From: Brugia malayi | Lineage: Eukaryota; Nematoda; Chromadorea; Rhabditida; Onchocercidae | Reading direction: 5' to 3' | Assembly: GCF_000002995.4 (NCBI RefSeq) | Contig: NW_025062476.1 | Span: 8,306,501 to 8,370,500 of the forward strand | DNA length: 64,000 nucleotides | In this document: piece after piece, positions 54,190 to 64,000 of the stretch | Layout of the letters: the number at the start of each line of letters is the position of its first letter | Position numbering within the stretch: the first letter of the stretch is position 1 | Position numbers and translations under genes: made by a program | Notes under the pieces: model-generated | What the model was told of the DNA's origin: nothing | The model's input: only the letters and a program-made list of their open reading frames with translations | The model's database searches: none

Positions 54190-54865
54190 TCAATGAGCGG
54201 ATTCTTTATCACGACTTTTTCCCTCCACCACAAGTTTCGAAACAGGATAACTCTGGTATAAAGTGGATTGACGCCGAATTACTTGCAGCAGCTCTTGACA
54301 CTTCTGAAAAAGAACATGTTCCAATGCTTGAGTTCTTACCATTATCAAATGACTCAACTAATTTCTGCTAAAAATATTGAAACCATATAATCACATCTGA
54401 TGAAGAGAGATTACAGTGCCAGATCTTCGTATGCCTCCTGTGATCACACTAGTTTCAATCCGATGGTTATTTAATATCCAGGAATGAGTGGATTGTTTGG
54501 TAAACTATGTAACCAATAAAGTTTGAAATAACAATACCGTGTAAAATTCGGCTTTTGAGATGTTGTTGTTTTTCACTGCTATCGTGAAGTGGTCGCGTAT
54601 TCTTCGTTTGAAAAACTCTCGATAATTATATTGCGGAAACTGAAAAGCAAACAGGATAATCAGCTATGAATAGATATACACAGAAAAGTAAACTTCTGAA
54701 GTTTCGACTTGAAAAAAATCTCCTTATGGGATAGGATGCGTAAGTTCCAGTTGGCAAAGACATCACCTTTACTGCGATAATGTATGAGATGGACCATACC
54801 TGTGAGGCCGACCTCAGTAGCTGTTTATAAAGACAGATCCAATCGGCCTGCGGCACACTTCCCAT
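54190..54865 (-). CDS. LYRM4: LYRM4/ISD11, Fe-S cluster biogenesis factor
   Basis: Three exons, 54800-54865, 54538-54639 and 54190-54303, give 93 residues (human 91). The LYR motif is present as LYKQLLRSAS, followed by the diagnostic aromatic/arginine segment FPQYNYREFFKRRIRDHF, a central helix, and LLQVIRRQSTLYQSYPVSKL, which matches the ISD11 C-terminal helix. LYRM4 binds and stabilises the cysteine desulfurase NFS1 with acyl carrier protein in the mitochondrial matrix, supplying sulfur for Fe-S clusters. The arginine of the LYR tripeptide is replaced by lysine. No mitochondrial presequence is evident, as is usual for this small protein. It is the upstream partner of MNAT1 on the same strand. 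Confidence 0.92.
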
Positions 54866-54897
54866 CCGATTCGATCACGTAACCCTTGAATGAATTC

Positions 54898-55080
54898 CTA
54901 AATATGAAAACGTCTCCTTCCTCTTCGTCTCTCCCCTTTCAACCTACACTGCCACTCTTTCGTACTCTCCTCATTTCAACATTCTCCTCTCCTCTTCCTT
55001 TCTTTTCGTCATCATATAATCAAGCCATTTCTTTGCCTCTCACATTATTTTTGTTTCCTATCCTCCCACCCTACACATTA
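54898..55080 (-). promoter_or_regulatory. Purine-rich tract upstream of LYRM4-MNAT1
   Basis: On the minus strand this stretch is strongly GA-rich (the plus strand is CT-rich, with repeated TCTCC/CCTTC blocks), starting about 33 nt upstream of the LYRM4 ATG. Such tracts often mark promoters; no TATA box is obvious. A promoter role is inference. Confidence 0.4.
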
Positions 55081-57590
55081 TCTATTAGCCATCAGTTTCA
55101 TTGATCTTTGTTACTCTCCTCAAACACACTCTTTTTCTCCACCGTAAAGCAATTCCATACTTCACCACATCCAATCGCTGTTGGACCCGTTTTATCTGCT
55201 ACAGCACAACAACAATTTAAATGACTCGGAAGTTTTATTTGGGTTGCTGAGTTTCTCGAGAATTTGATTGGATTGTTGAGTAGAGAAGACTCTTTAAAAT
55301 ATTCCAAAGCAATAATAAGTAAATAAGGTGAATGCAGGCTGTATCTGCTTTAACCCTTCTCGTAAGTTATTTGTAATGAATTGAATTAGAGGAAAAACTT
55401 CATAATCCAATTTAATTCGTTCATTTCTGTAAGCGCCTTTTATTCTTCCATATTTCAAATGCTATAGCTTTATCAGGACTGAGGATCAGGCTGATAGGAA
55501 ACTCCAAACAATCGTAATTTTTTTTTTGTGCAATTTAGGGTTAAGGAAATGCGTTGGAATTCCATCTCTCTCCAACACTGAAATCAAATCAGGAAATGAT
55601 TCGTTGTTGCTAATACTAGAATCTTATCCCTTCTCGACTAACACTTCAAAATGGCTATTTCCTGATTTTCATATCAACACTTTAGATTAGTACTTATCAA
55701 ACTTATTCACCTTTCTAATTTGTTTGGCATACCACAGAATGACGAACGTCGATCAATTCTTTTGTGCTTTTCCTTGTACTGAGATCAGCTTCCATAATTG
55801 ATCGTAATCATTTATTAGCAGTTTCGAATAGCTTATCAAGATTCTGCTCTTCTCAAAACTTTTTGAAGCACTGCTGTTTCACGTGTATTAGCAGTTTTTT
55901 GGTGAAATATGCTGTAAACATTGTATGTTATCTTTCATATCTACGGCCTATTTAAAAAAATTGAATAAATTTGTATTCTTAATAAGTGGAAATTAGCAAT
56001 CATTAGTTGAAATCATAACTTGCCTCAATATGGAAGAACAAATTTCAACAGTGCGGAAGCGTAAGGTCTTTCCACTAATCATGAAAACCACTAAATCTGA
56101 TCGAAGATCGTTTCTTCAACTGGAGAAATTTTCTTTGGAAACAACTGAATTATGAACAACGTTGACCAGGAAAACTTATGAGTCGACCAAAAAATATGGA
56201 GTAAACTTTTTTTGAGTAAACATAATATTAAATGCCAACTTCTGGTCGATTATGGAGCCATATGTTGAACAAAAATAAGGAGATTCCTCTATATGAGCAC
56301 CGCCTCTTAAAGTTGAAAGAATTATGTGCTTTTAGCTGAGTAAAATTTATATTTTTTGAAGCTTTTTTACAAAATTTCCAATTCAATGTTTGTCCTCTAG
56401 CCGAAGTACTCAAGCAAGCGCTGCTGTCCACTTGCGAATACAAAGCTTTAGTTTTCAAAATTTTCTGATTCAAATTTTAGTAGGTATTTTTTTAATTGAT
56501 TGGTACTTATATAAACAATATGCCATTAATCCTGTCATAATCAACTCCCTTTTACTCTGCACATAAAAAAATTCTAAAGCACTTTATTTTCGAATAAAAC
56601 TGAATAAATAAGGATTTTTCTGCGAACAAACGAGGATGAATTTAATATTTCAAAAGTTTTGGAATGCGTTCGATATTTGAAGAAGAAAAGAATATCAAGG
56701 ACCAATAGGTTGTTTCTTACGCTGCTGAAACGAATAGTAACATTAAAGTATTTCTACAAATGAAAAACATAATCTATCATTAATAAACAAGTCGAACTAC
56801 AACTGGGTATTTTCGAGCAAATTACAGACACAAATTCAACAATTATGTACAAAGATGTCAATGTTATATGCAAAAGAATTGACTTATATAAAAATGAGAC
56901 CAAGGAAGGTGCAAGCAAAATAATAACAATCTGTGGTAAATAGGTCAGAACTGATTATAGATAACGAATGGAACAAATGCAAAAGACAACAAAATGCATA
57001 AGGCAGATATTAAATATGTATATATACATATATGTAAGATCTAACATATACTAAAGCTTTGTGCAGAAACTATTGACTTACAAAGTAGCTTTTTTAATAG
57101 AATTTAAACAAATGTATCAGTTCAGCAGCAGGCTTTAACCCAAACATCGCTAGACATTTTCCAAATCCAGTTTATCATTTGCGGAAGAAAAATGAAAGGG
57201 AAGTCGAAAATTCATAATTGCATTAAAATATTAAGCAGGAAATGTTTCAGAAATGCCAAATTTTCATCCACACATAATTTTTTAAAACAAGGGAAAAGTT
57301 ATCGAAAATACCAACATCTCAAAAAAATGATTCCCTATAACACTCGAAAATGCTGAGAATTAGAACCAAAACAAAAGTATTATAAAAAAAAAACGACGTA
57401 TATCAAAGACACAGAAATTATGCTAAAAATCAGAACCAGGGATGCAAACGTGGGTCTAAACGTGCTAAATTTTCGTCTTTGCGTGCCGTTTGAGTTAACT
57501 GAGCAACATATTCAGCTAAGCTTTCTTTTTTATACAAATCTGAAAGATTTTTTTTCATTCGGAAAATTCTGCTGCACCAAACGAAAGAAT
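55081..57590. other. Intergenic, nothing recognised
   Basis: About 2.5 kb between the LYRM4 upstream tract and the 3' end of TRRAP. Short open frames at 55098-55307 and 56228-56473 (minus) and 55764-55955 (plus) have no recognisable motif and no flanking splice structure. Alternating TATA-type sequence occurs near 57010-57035. Confidence 0.5.
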
Positions 57591-57596
57591 TTTATT
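57591..57596 (-). promoter_or_regulatory. Candidate polyadenylation signal of TRRAP
   Basis: AATAAA on the minus strand, 138 nt past the stop codon at 57734-57736. It supports that stop as the real end of the TRRAP transcript, although a chance match is possible in AT-rich sequence. Confidence 0.4.
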
Positions 57597-57733
57597 CATA
57601 AAAAAAAATCAGAGTATATTTGTTATTTGAGATGTTACTCTAAAGAGGGTAGAAAGAGACATTCAAATGAAGGCTCTACAAAAAAAAAAAAAAAAAATGA
57701 AAGTCCGAGGAAATCAATACAAATTGTTTTTTG

Positions 57734-60700
57734 TCATGTAAGGGAAGACAAACCATTTAATCTGCTTTCCAATAATTTGCCAGCACTTCGTGCTAGCTTA
57801 AAAATTTCTGCCACAGGCAACTTTTTCTGTCGTGACAAAGCATCCCATAGAAAAAGCTGAGCGTAGGTAACAATCTTCCGTGCATATAAACATCGAACTG
57901 TTGCAACTATTGAACAGTTATAGTGACCTGAACTTTGCAATAATATAAAGTGTTTACTTTAAACTCAAACGATTAGCCCTTCATAAAATATAAAGTTAAC
58001 TACTAAAACTATTCTTAAATAATTATAAAGATTAGCTGACTAGTCTAATACTAATTTTTCCTTCACATCACGGCAACCATTAATATAAACCTTCGACAGA
58101 GAGACCCAGAAACTTATGCAAATTTGGTGACATCCGGTACGGTACTATTCGATCAACTTCAAGTTCCACTGAAATTTTATATATAGCATTAAGAAAAATA
58201 AGAAACAAAAAGCAATATTTATGCATTAATTATACCACAGCACCGTTCACAGAGTAATTCTATTCACCATTCTCGATGCAGTTTATATAAATGTATGAAT
58301 GAGAACCATTGTTTTAAAAACAAAACATACAAGTTTGATTTAATCCAAATAGATAATCGACATTCATTGCTTGTCCCGTCCTTGTATTCAGACAAAGGCC
58401 ACTCACTGTTGCCGGATTAAGATGAAGAATATATTCACAAATGGAAAGAACGGACATGTTTAATGCGACCTATACAAATTTTGAACATAATAGAAATAAT
58501 GTTATCTAAATATTAAAAGGTGTTTCTCATGTAGCGTTTGACAAATATTACGCTTAAAGCTTTACGAACCAAAAAGGTACGACAAAGATTTTAGATAAAC
58601 CAAAGTATTACGTTTGTCTGTTTGCCCTTTTCATGCTTGTGACAGAAATGTTTACCTAGAAAAGATCAGTGAAGAAAATGGATTAAAAAATGCTTTTAAT
58701 GGTTGTACATTGGACTCAACTACTTTATAATTTATAATATAACCAAACATTGTTGTAAAGCATCACACTTAGTTACACTGTAAAATTAAACCTGCTTTCG
58801 AAGAGTGTAATAGTGAGTAGGATCCTCATAACGAGGGATGATCCATTTCGAAAGTGAATCAATCGGTAATATGCTTCCTGAAGTTATATGACGAAACTCA
58901 TCAAGCAAAAGCTGATCCGTAATATTGGTGGATTTCGTAGTACGACCAAAAAATCTGCAAATTTAATACTAATCAACATAAACATCAACATACCAGCTTA
59001 TGCTTGGAAATTAGTTATCACTGATTTCCGTCGTAGGAAACTGTTAATCCAAATAGTAAATAAAGCGCCAAGAAATTGTTTTAGAAAGTTTTAATTTATG
59101 TCAGAGAAATCAAAAGTCTAAAGAATTTAAGGTCCAGGCTGATCGCTTTGATGTAAGAAAATGACAAATAGGACTATATAATGAATCTCAACCATAGAGC
59201 TGAATATTTCTGTTTGCAGTGATTTCTTAATTTAAATTATAATTCACGGTACAGTGTTTTTTATAATGCATCTTTTTCATCCATACATCTTCAATTTTAA
59301 GTTATTTTTGTACATTAATTAATTTTCTTAAAAATTTCACTTGGTCATAGAAAAATTACCTCTCGATCAGTTTAGCTGAAGAAGATGTATCGATTTTGTT
59401 TTTTAAAATTGCATTTAAAATTTCTTCAAATGTATAAAGGCAATTAATTTTATTAGTGCATTCCAACAATGACATGCCACCAATGTATGCGAAATGAGGT
59501 ACTGCTAATTGTAGGAAACGCCGACATGTTTCCTGGAAAAATCATGTTAATAGCTGACTAGTACTGAAATCTTTGTGACTTGTTTACATAGTTGAAAGAT
59601 GATTTTCAAAAGAAAAGAGTCTGAAAGGAACAAACATAATGAAGATCATAAATAAAGTAATAATAAATTACATAAAACCAAATGTAACACTAAGCAGTAA
59701 CCAGATTGACATTAGACAAATATGACCTTTTCCTTCGTCAGAAAATGATTGATCAAAGCAAAAAGCTGATGTATCCCAGAAGCATCCCTATTTGTATCAT
59801 AGTGTTTAGTTAAGTAATAGCAGTACACCTGGAAAAGCACCACGTTGATTCTTCAAATATTAAGAATCAAAGAATGAATAGTTATCTGATTATTTGTCAA
59901 TTGAAAAAGAGAGATAAGAAGATGAAAATATGAACAACTGCCTCTCTATTCATGTCCAATCGAAACACAACTCATACTGGTAAAATTCTTAATGTCAATC
60001 ACTGAAGAATATTCATTTAAAATATTAATTTTCTAATCTAAACAAAAAAAAACACACTCTTCCACTCAGTGCACGAACGGAAATACGGCGTGTAATGACA
60101 TCAGCTCTCCGTATGACGAAGTAATAGGGCATGAAACGATAGATGATTGACGAAAATTCCTTGTTCTAAAAATGAATAAATTAAGAATCGCAAATAAATA
60201 ATAGTTAAACTATTTATAAATTTTAAGGAAAATACAAAACATAACAATACATCTAAACAAACAACTTAATGCTCACTGAATTCATTTTCACTCTTTTATT
60301 CCTCAAAAAAAGTTTTGTAAAAAAAAAGAGACTGGGAAAATACTTTCATAACAGCTGTACCTTTGCTACATAATGTCCACTGAAAATTTCAACATTTGCA
60401 ACTTTAGATGAATAAGATGCTAGAATCTGACTAACGTTTCGTACCAACTTTTTACTGAAAACAAAAATTATAAAAGGATTGTATATTCCCAAACCCATCT
60501 CTCATCCATACCGCTATTTATACCAGTTACAAACACTAAATAATATTTGAAGATACTCTACTTTAATACTAAAATAACATTTTCTTCTTTTTTTGGAACA
60601 CATTATAATCTTTTCCCACTTTCTAGAAAAATCGGCTTCATATTGGCTGATCAATCAATTTTTTTGTTTTTCGATTAGTTTTTTTAGAGAATTTATTTCG

Positions 60701-63700
60701 TTGCATTTATTTCGTTTATTACTGAAGACAAGAAGGGCGATTTTAAAGTTAAATATTAAGTAACCTAGGCAATTTATCGAATTTTGCGGCTAACAGTAAT
60801 GACCATTTCACAGCTATACTCAGTAAATCTGTCAACTTGTCACTCTTTCCTTTTTGGATATCGAAATCAGATTCAAGGTCTTGCGCACATTTTTTTATGT
60901 CCTGAAAGAAAAACAAACCAATATAGTTTTAGCAATAGAGAATTTTCGGGATAATTTTTGAAGATAACTGTTCTCATTTGTTCTTTTCCACCATAAATAT
61001 ACAGACTGAGTTGTTTTCCCCTATTTTTCACAAATAGACTGAACTACTGCAAAAACAAACACTTATTGTTAAAGGAAAAAAAGAAATACCTCACTGATTT
61101 CTTTAAATCCAGTAAAATCCTGCAATGAACATCGCCAGTTTCTGATTTCCGTAAGAAAATCTTCGGGAATCGGGTGAGATGCTAAAGATTCGAGATTCCT
61201 ATGGGCAAACCTGTAATTCAGCATGCTGCCTTTTCAATTACTGTTGTTACACTCAATATACGACCGAGAATATAATAAATAATAAATATCTAAAAATAAC
61301 TTGATCCTAAATAAAACTGTAAGCATCACTTTTTTTTTTTGTTCTATTTGCTGAAAAATTACAAATATTGGTAATTTCTCTGAAAATTACAAATATAAGT
61401 AGCCAACCCGAACAATCGATTTTTCAAGTCATTCACTTTATGCAGCGTGTATTCCAACCAATGCTCTTTCACACTATTTAGTTCGAATAGTAGGCGACAA
61501 AGAGATGATATTTCAACAGGTCGATTCTGACATAAGTTTCTAATTATATCACGAAACAATTCTTGCGAAGTAACAGGATTACCTTTATCACTCTTCAAAG
61601 GGTCAAAAGCTGAAATCATGCATATGATAGAAAGACAAAGAAACAAAGCATAGTTTCTTATTCCTCAGAATTTGATAATAAAATAATAATGTTTAAGAAA
61701 ACATGAACTCTTTTGTCTCAACCATTAAAAAATAATATATTGGAATTAAAAAAAAATAAAATTCACAGAACATTTACAGACTTCACCTTACCACTTAATA
61801 ATTTATCAGAAAGAATAAAAATTCAGCATATCAGAGATATCCTATTTCAAATAATATTATTTGTCACAATAAAGATCTCCAAATCACTAATAAAAATAAC
61901 AAATGAGATTTATGAACACAGTTAGATATTTTACTTCAACGTTTCTAAGATAAATGCATATTTCATTCCTCTTAACCATGCTTAACTGGGATATCCTATC
62001 CATAAAGACAATCAAAATTTCGTAATGCCAATTTCACACTTGACAAATAAATACTCAGTTTAGTTTATGATCAAACGGAAATTAGTAAATATTACCTGCA
62101 GAAACATTTTCAAGAATAAAGTCAAGTGGTTGTGAAGCAGCAATAGCATAAAAAACTTGCTGTTCGTTCGATTCTCCAACATGTGAGATGATACGCGCTA
62201 TGGCTACAGACGGACGAAGTTGTAATTCAGCAACCAACTGCGGTAACCTTAAACTGATTTGTGGATAAAAGTTTCAAAGATGCTCTCAGCATCAATTACA
62301 GCTTTCTCGACCTTCACTGTAGTGTAGTAGTGATAAAGCTTGAGCAGATTAAGTAATACATTTTTTAAGTGGAAGAAATACTACCAAACTCAAACTCTAT
62401 GGACTCAAGTATAAGAGGAGGGATGACCGCGTCAGATTGATTTTATAAACCATTGCCCATATAATATCCATTAACCACAGGTCTCTCAGATAAACAGTCC
62501 TACAGATGAGAAGTCAGAAAAAAGTCAAAATTGTAAAAATGATTCAGAATTAGGAATTTCAAACCGGTTGAGATATAATCTATATAAAAATTTAACATAA
62601 AAACAAACAAAAAAAAAAAAAAGGGCACTGAAAATTCTTAAAATAAACTACCAAGGTAACCAGTTGCTTGCAGGTATACCAATACCATGTTTTTCCAACT
62701 TAGCGTCCACTTCTTTTTCAGTTACATTCCCATAAACTGATAATTTCTAAATAAAGAATTAAAATCACCGGTATACATTTTCACTACAAATCACCTGATA
62801 ATTATGTAGAAGAAAGAATTATTTCTAAAATAGAAGAAATCAATCGACCACTACCTTCATAAGCCACAATAATCGTGCAATATATTTTCGTGCTCGCAAT
62901 TCATTTTCCATTCTAGCACCTTCCATTATTCCAATCAAAGCTTCTATCCCTGCACTCAGTGCGGCCTCTTCTGTGCTAAACAATCATTAAGTAATTGAAG
63001 AATTGCTGAACTTGACAATACAAGAAGTACTTGGATATCCAGTGAATCATTCTTCATCTCAGTTCGAACTTATTACAGTTGCCCTTTATTAGTAATGACT
63101 TTCGTTGCTTACTTCTTTAAGTACCTTTTAACAAAAAAAAATTTCAGAAAAGACACACTTTTCAATATCCAATCGGCTTTCAAGGAAGTCAGCCCAATGT
63201 AACCACACAGAATTTCCACCAGCAACATTTTCGTGCAGTAAAGCTGCGGTTTTAAACGAATGACTTGCATCTTCATATCTAAAATTTGAAAAACAAGTTT
63301 TGATTCAAGTAGGTCATAAAACACAAATCCCCACTATAATACACAGTTCAGCATTCACTGTTCTCGGATGCAAAAAAATTACACCAGTTGTGAAAATGTA
63401 GATCAAAAATTCGTTTATATGAAATACTCAAAAGAACTTACTTCTCGAGTTTCATCAAGATCTTTCCACGCAAGGAATAAAGTTTGGCAATATTTTCCTT
63501 GGTGAAAGTATTAATAGTTGTCTTTTGGACAACTGAGAATGCTTCCATAAGTGCACTATGTTTTTGCTCTTCTGCCAGATTAGGCATAGATGATCGTTGT
63601 ACCAAGCACTTCAAAAGCTCTCTCATCGAAAAATAAGCGTCCATTGCTGGTAAAGCTGGTAAAGTATGTATCCTTAATTTTTTTTGATTATATTTAACTT

Positions 63701-63975
63701 CATTGGAATTTATGAAAGTAAAAAAAGAGAGCAGCAAATTGCTGCACGGATGGTTTCTGAATCCTACAAAGCAAGCAAAAAACTAAAATTTATTGGGCCA
63801 ATATCCAACAAGAATATTAAAATAGAACCGAAATTTCGAAGATTGCACACCTGCTTAGTTTATCAATAGCAATATTTATAAGTCCAGCTTTTCGAGCAGC
63901 GCGCGCTATCATTAACTGCGAATTTGCAGCTGAATAGAATGGAAGCAAACCCTGTTGAAAATGGCTCGATTGATT
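57734..63975 (-). CDS. TRRAP: TRRAP, C-terminal part (FAT and pseudokinase)
   Basis: Seventeen exons in continuous phase give the last 784 residues; the gene continues beyond the right edge. Exons: 63851-63975, 63442-63672, 63159-63278, 62855-62975, 62652-62746, 62096-62247, 61408-61609, 61090-61210, 60765-60901, 60361-60454, 60058-60165, 59727-59828, 59360-59532, 58792-58954, 58331-58469, 58091-58168, 57734-57927. The FAT region shows ARAARKAGLINIAIDKLSRI, LYSLRGKILMKLEKYEDAS, NSVWLHWADFLESR and IGIPASNWLPWLPQLV in TRRAP order. The kinase-like region follows: YRFMPYYFVIRRADVITRR, LPIDSLSKWIIPRYEDPTHY, RIVPYRMSPNLHKFLG. No catalytic DxxxxN or DFG motif is seen, as expected for this pseudokinase. 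TRRAP (Caenorhabditis TRR-1) scaffolds the SAGA and NuA4/TIP60 acetyltransferase complexes. The usual FATC end with WHPW is not found before the stop. Confidence 0.93.
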
Positions 63976-64000
63976 CTAAAATAAATCTTCTAGTACGCAA

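Noticed and set aside
57420..57860. Longest uninterrupted open frame in the window (146 codons, plus strand)
   Set aside because: It runs antisense across the last TRRAP exon and its 3' UTR, is full of lysine runs from poly(A) tracts and shows no known motif.
62449..62500. Candidate TRRAP exon reading TVYLRDLWLMDIIWAM
   Set aside because: Joining the flanking exons directly restores the conserved WLPWLPQLV sequence in phase, while including this segment breaks phase and family alignment.

Overview
This is a eukaryotic, AT-rich (roughly two-thirds A+T), gene-dense window. The genes are cut into many short exons (typically 80-230 nt) separated by short AT-rich introns with TTTCAG-like 3' splice sites. 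Gene content (ONECUT, MALT1, TRRAP, TNPO3) is animal. The compact introns, closely stacked same-strand genes and base composition fit a nematode, most likely a spirurid/filarial one; this assignment is inference. No prokaryotic, viral or CRISPR content was seen. Most gene models were built by hand, by splicing exons so that GT/GC..AG boundaries and codon phase agree across every junction; exon coordinates are in the entries.

Layout. 0-3.4 kb (+): a cysteine-rich protein with two PAN/apple-like modules, then a small unrecognised gene. 3.5-13.3 kb (-): an apparent same-strand run, read right to left, of a complete paracaspase MALT1 (7.7-13.2 kb), a poorly resolved locus (6.2-7.3 kb) and a coiled-coil protein (3.5-6.2 kb). 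15.5-21.7 kb (+): a complete ONECUT (CUT + homeodomain) transcription factor of 16 exons. 21.7-29.4 kb: AT-rich gene desert. 29.4-37.8 kb (+): an EFCAB7-like EF-hand protein, convergent with a calcyphosine (CAPS/CAPSL) gene at 38.3-40.6 kb (-). 40.6-44.7 kb: no convincing gene. 44.7-51.1 kb (-): complete transportin-3 (TNPO3), 21 exons. 52.6-54.9 kb (-): MNAT1 (the MAT1 subunit of the CDK-activating kinase and TFIIH) immediately downstream of LYRM4/ISD11, with only 31 nt between stop and start, so very likely a two-gene operon. 57.7-64.0 kb (-): the C-terminal 784 residues of TRRAP, running off the right edge.

How the genes relate. TRRAP, TNPO3, MNAT1 and ONECUT are nuclear gene-expression machinery. 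LYRM4 supports mitochondrial Fe-S cluster synthesis; its operon partner MAT1 contacts the Fe-S helicase XPD in TFIIH, which gives a possible functional reason for the pairing. EFCAB7 and CAPS-like are both EF-hand proteins of families linked to ciliated cells and sit tail to tail. The most noteworthy points are the tight LYRM4-MNAT1 gene pair with a GC-AG intron in MNAT1, the intact paracaspase, an EFCAB7 homologue in a probable nematode, a perfect 19-bp intronic hairpin, and the shortened TRRAP tail.
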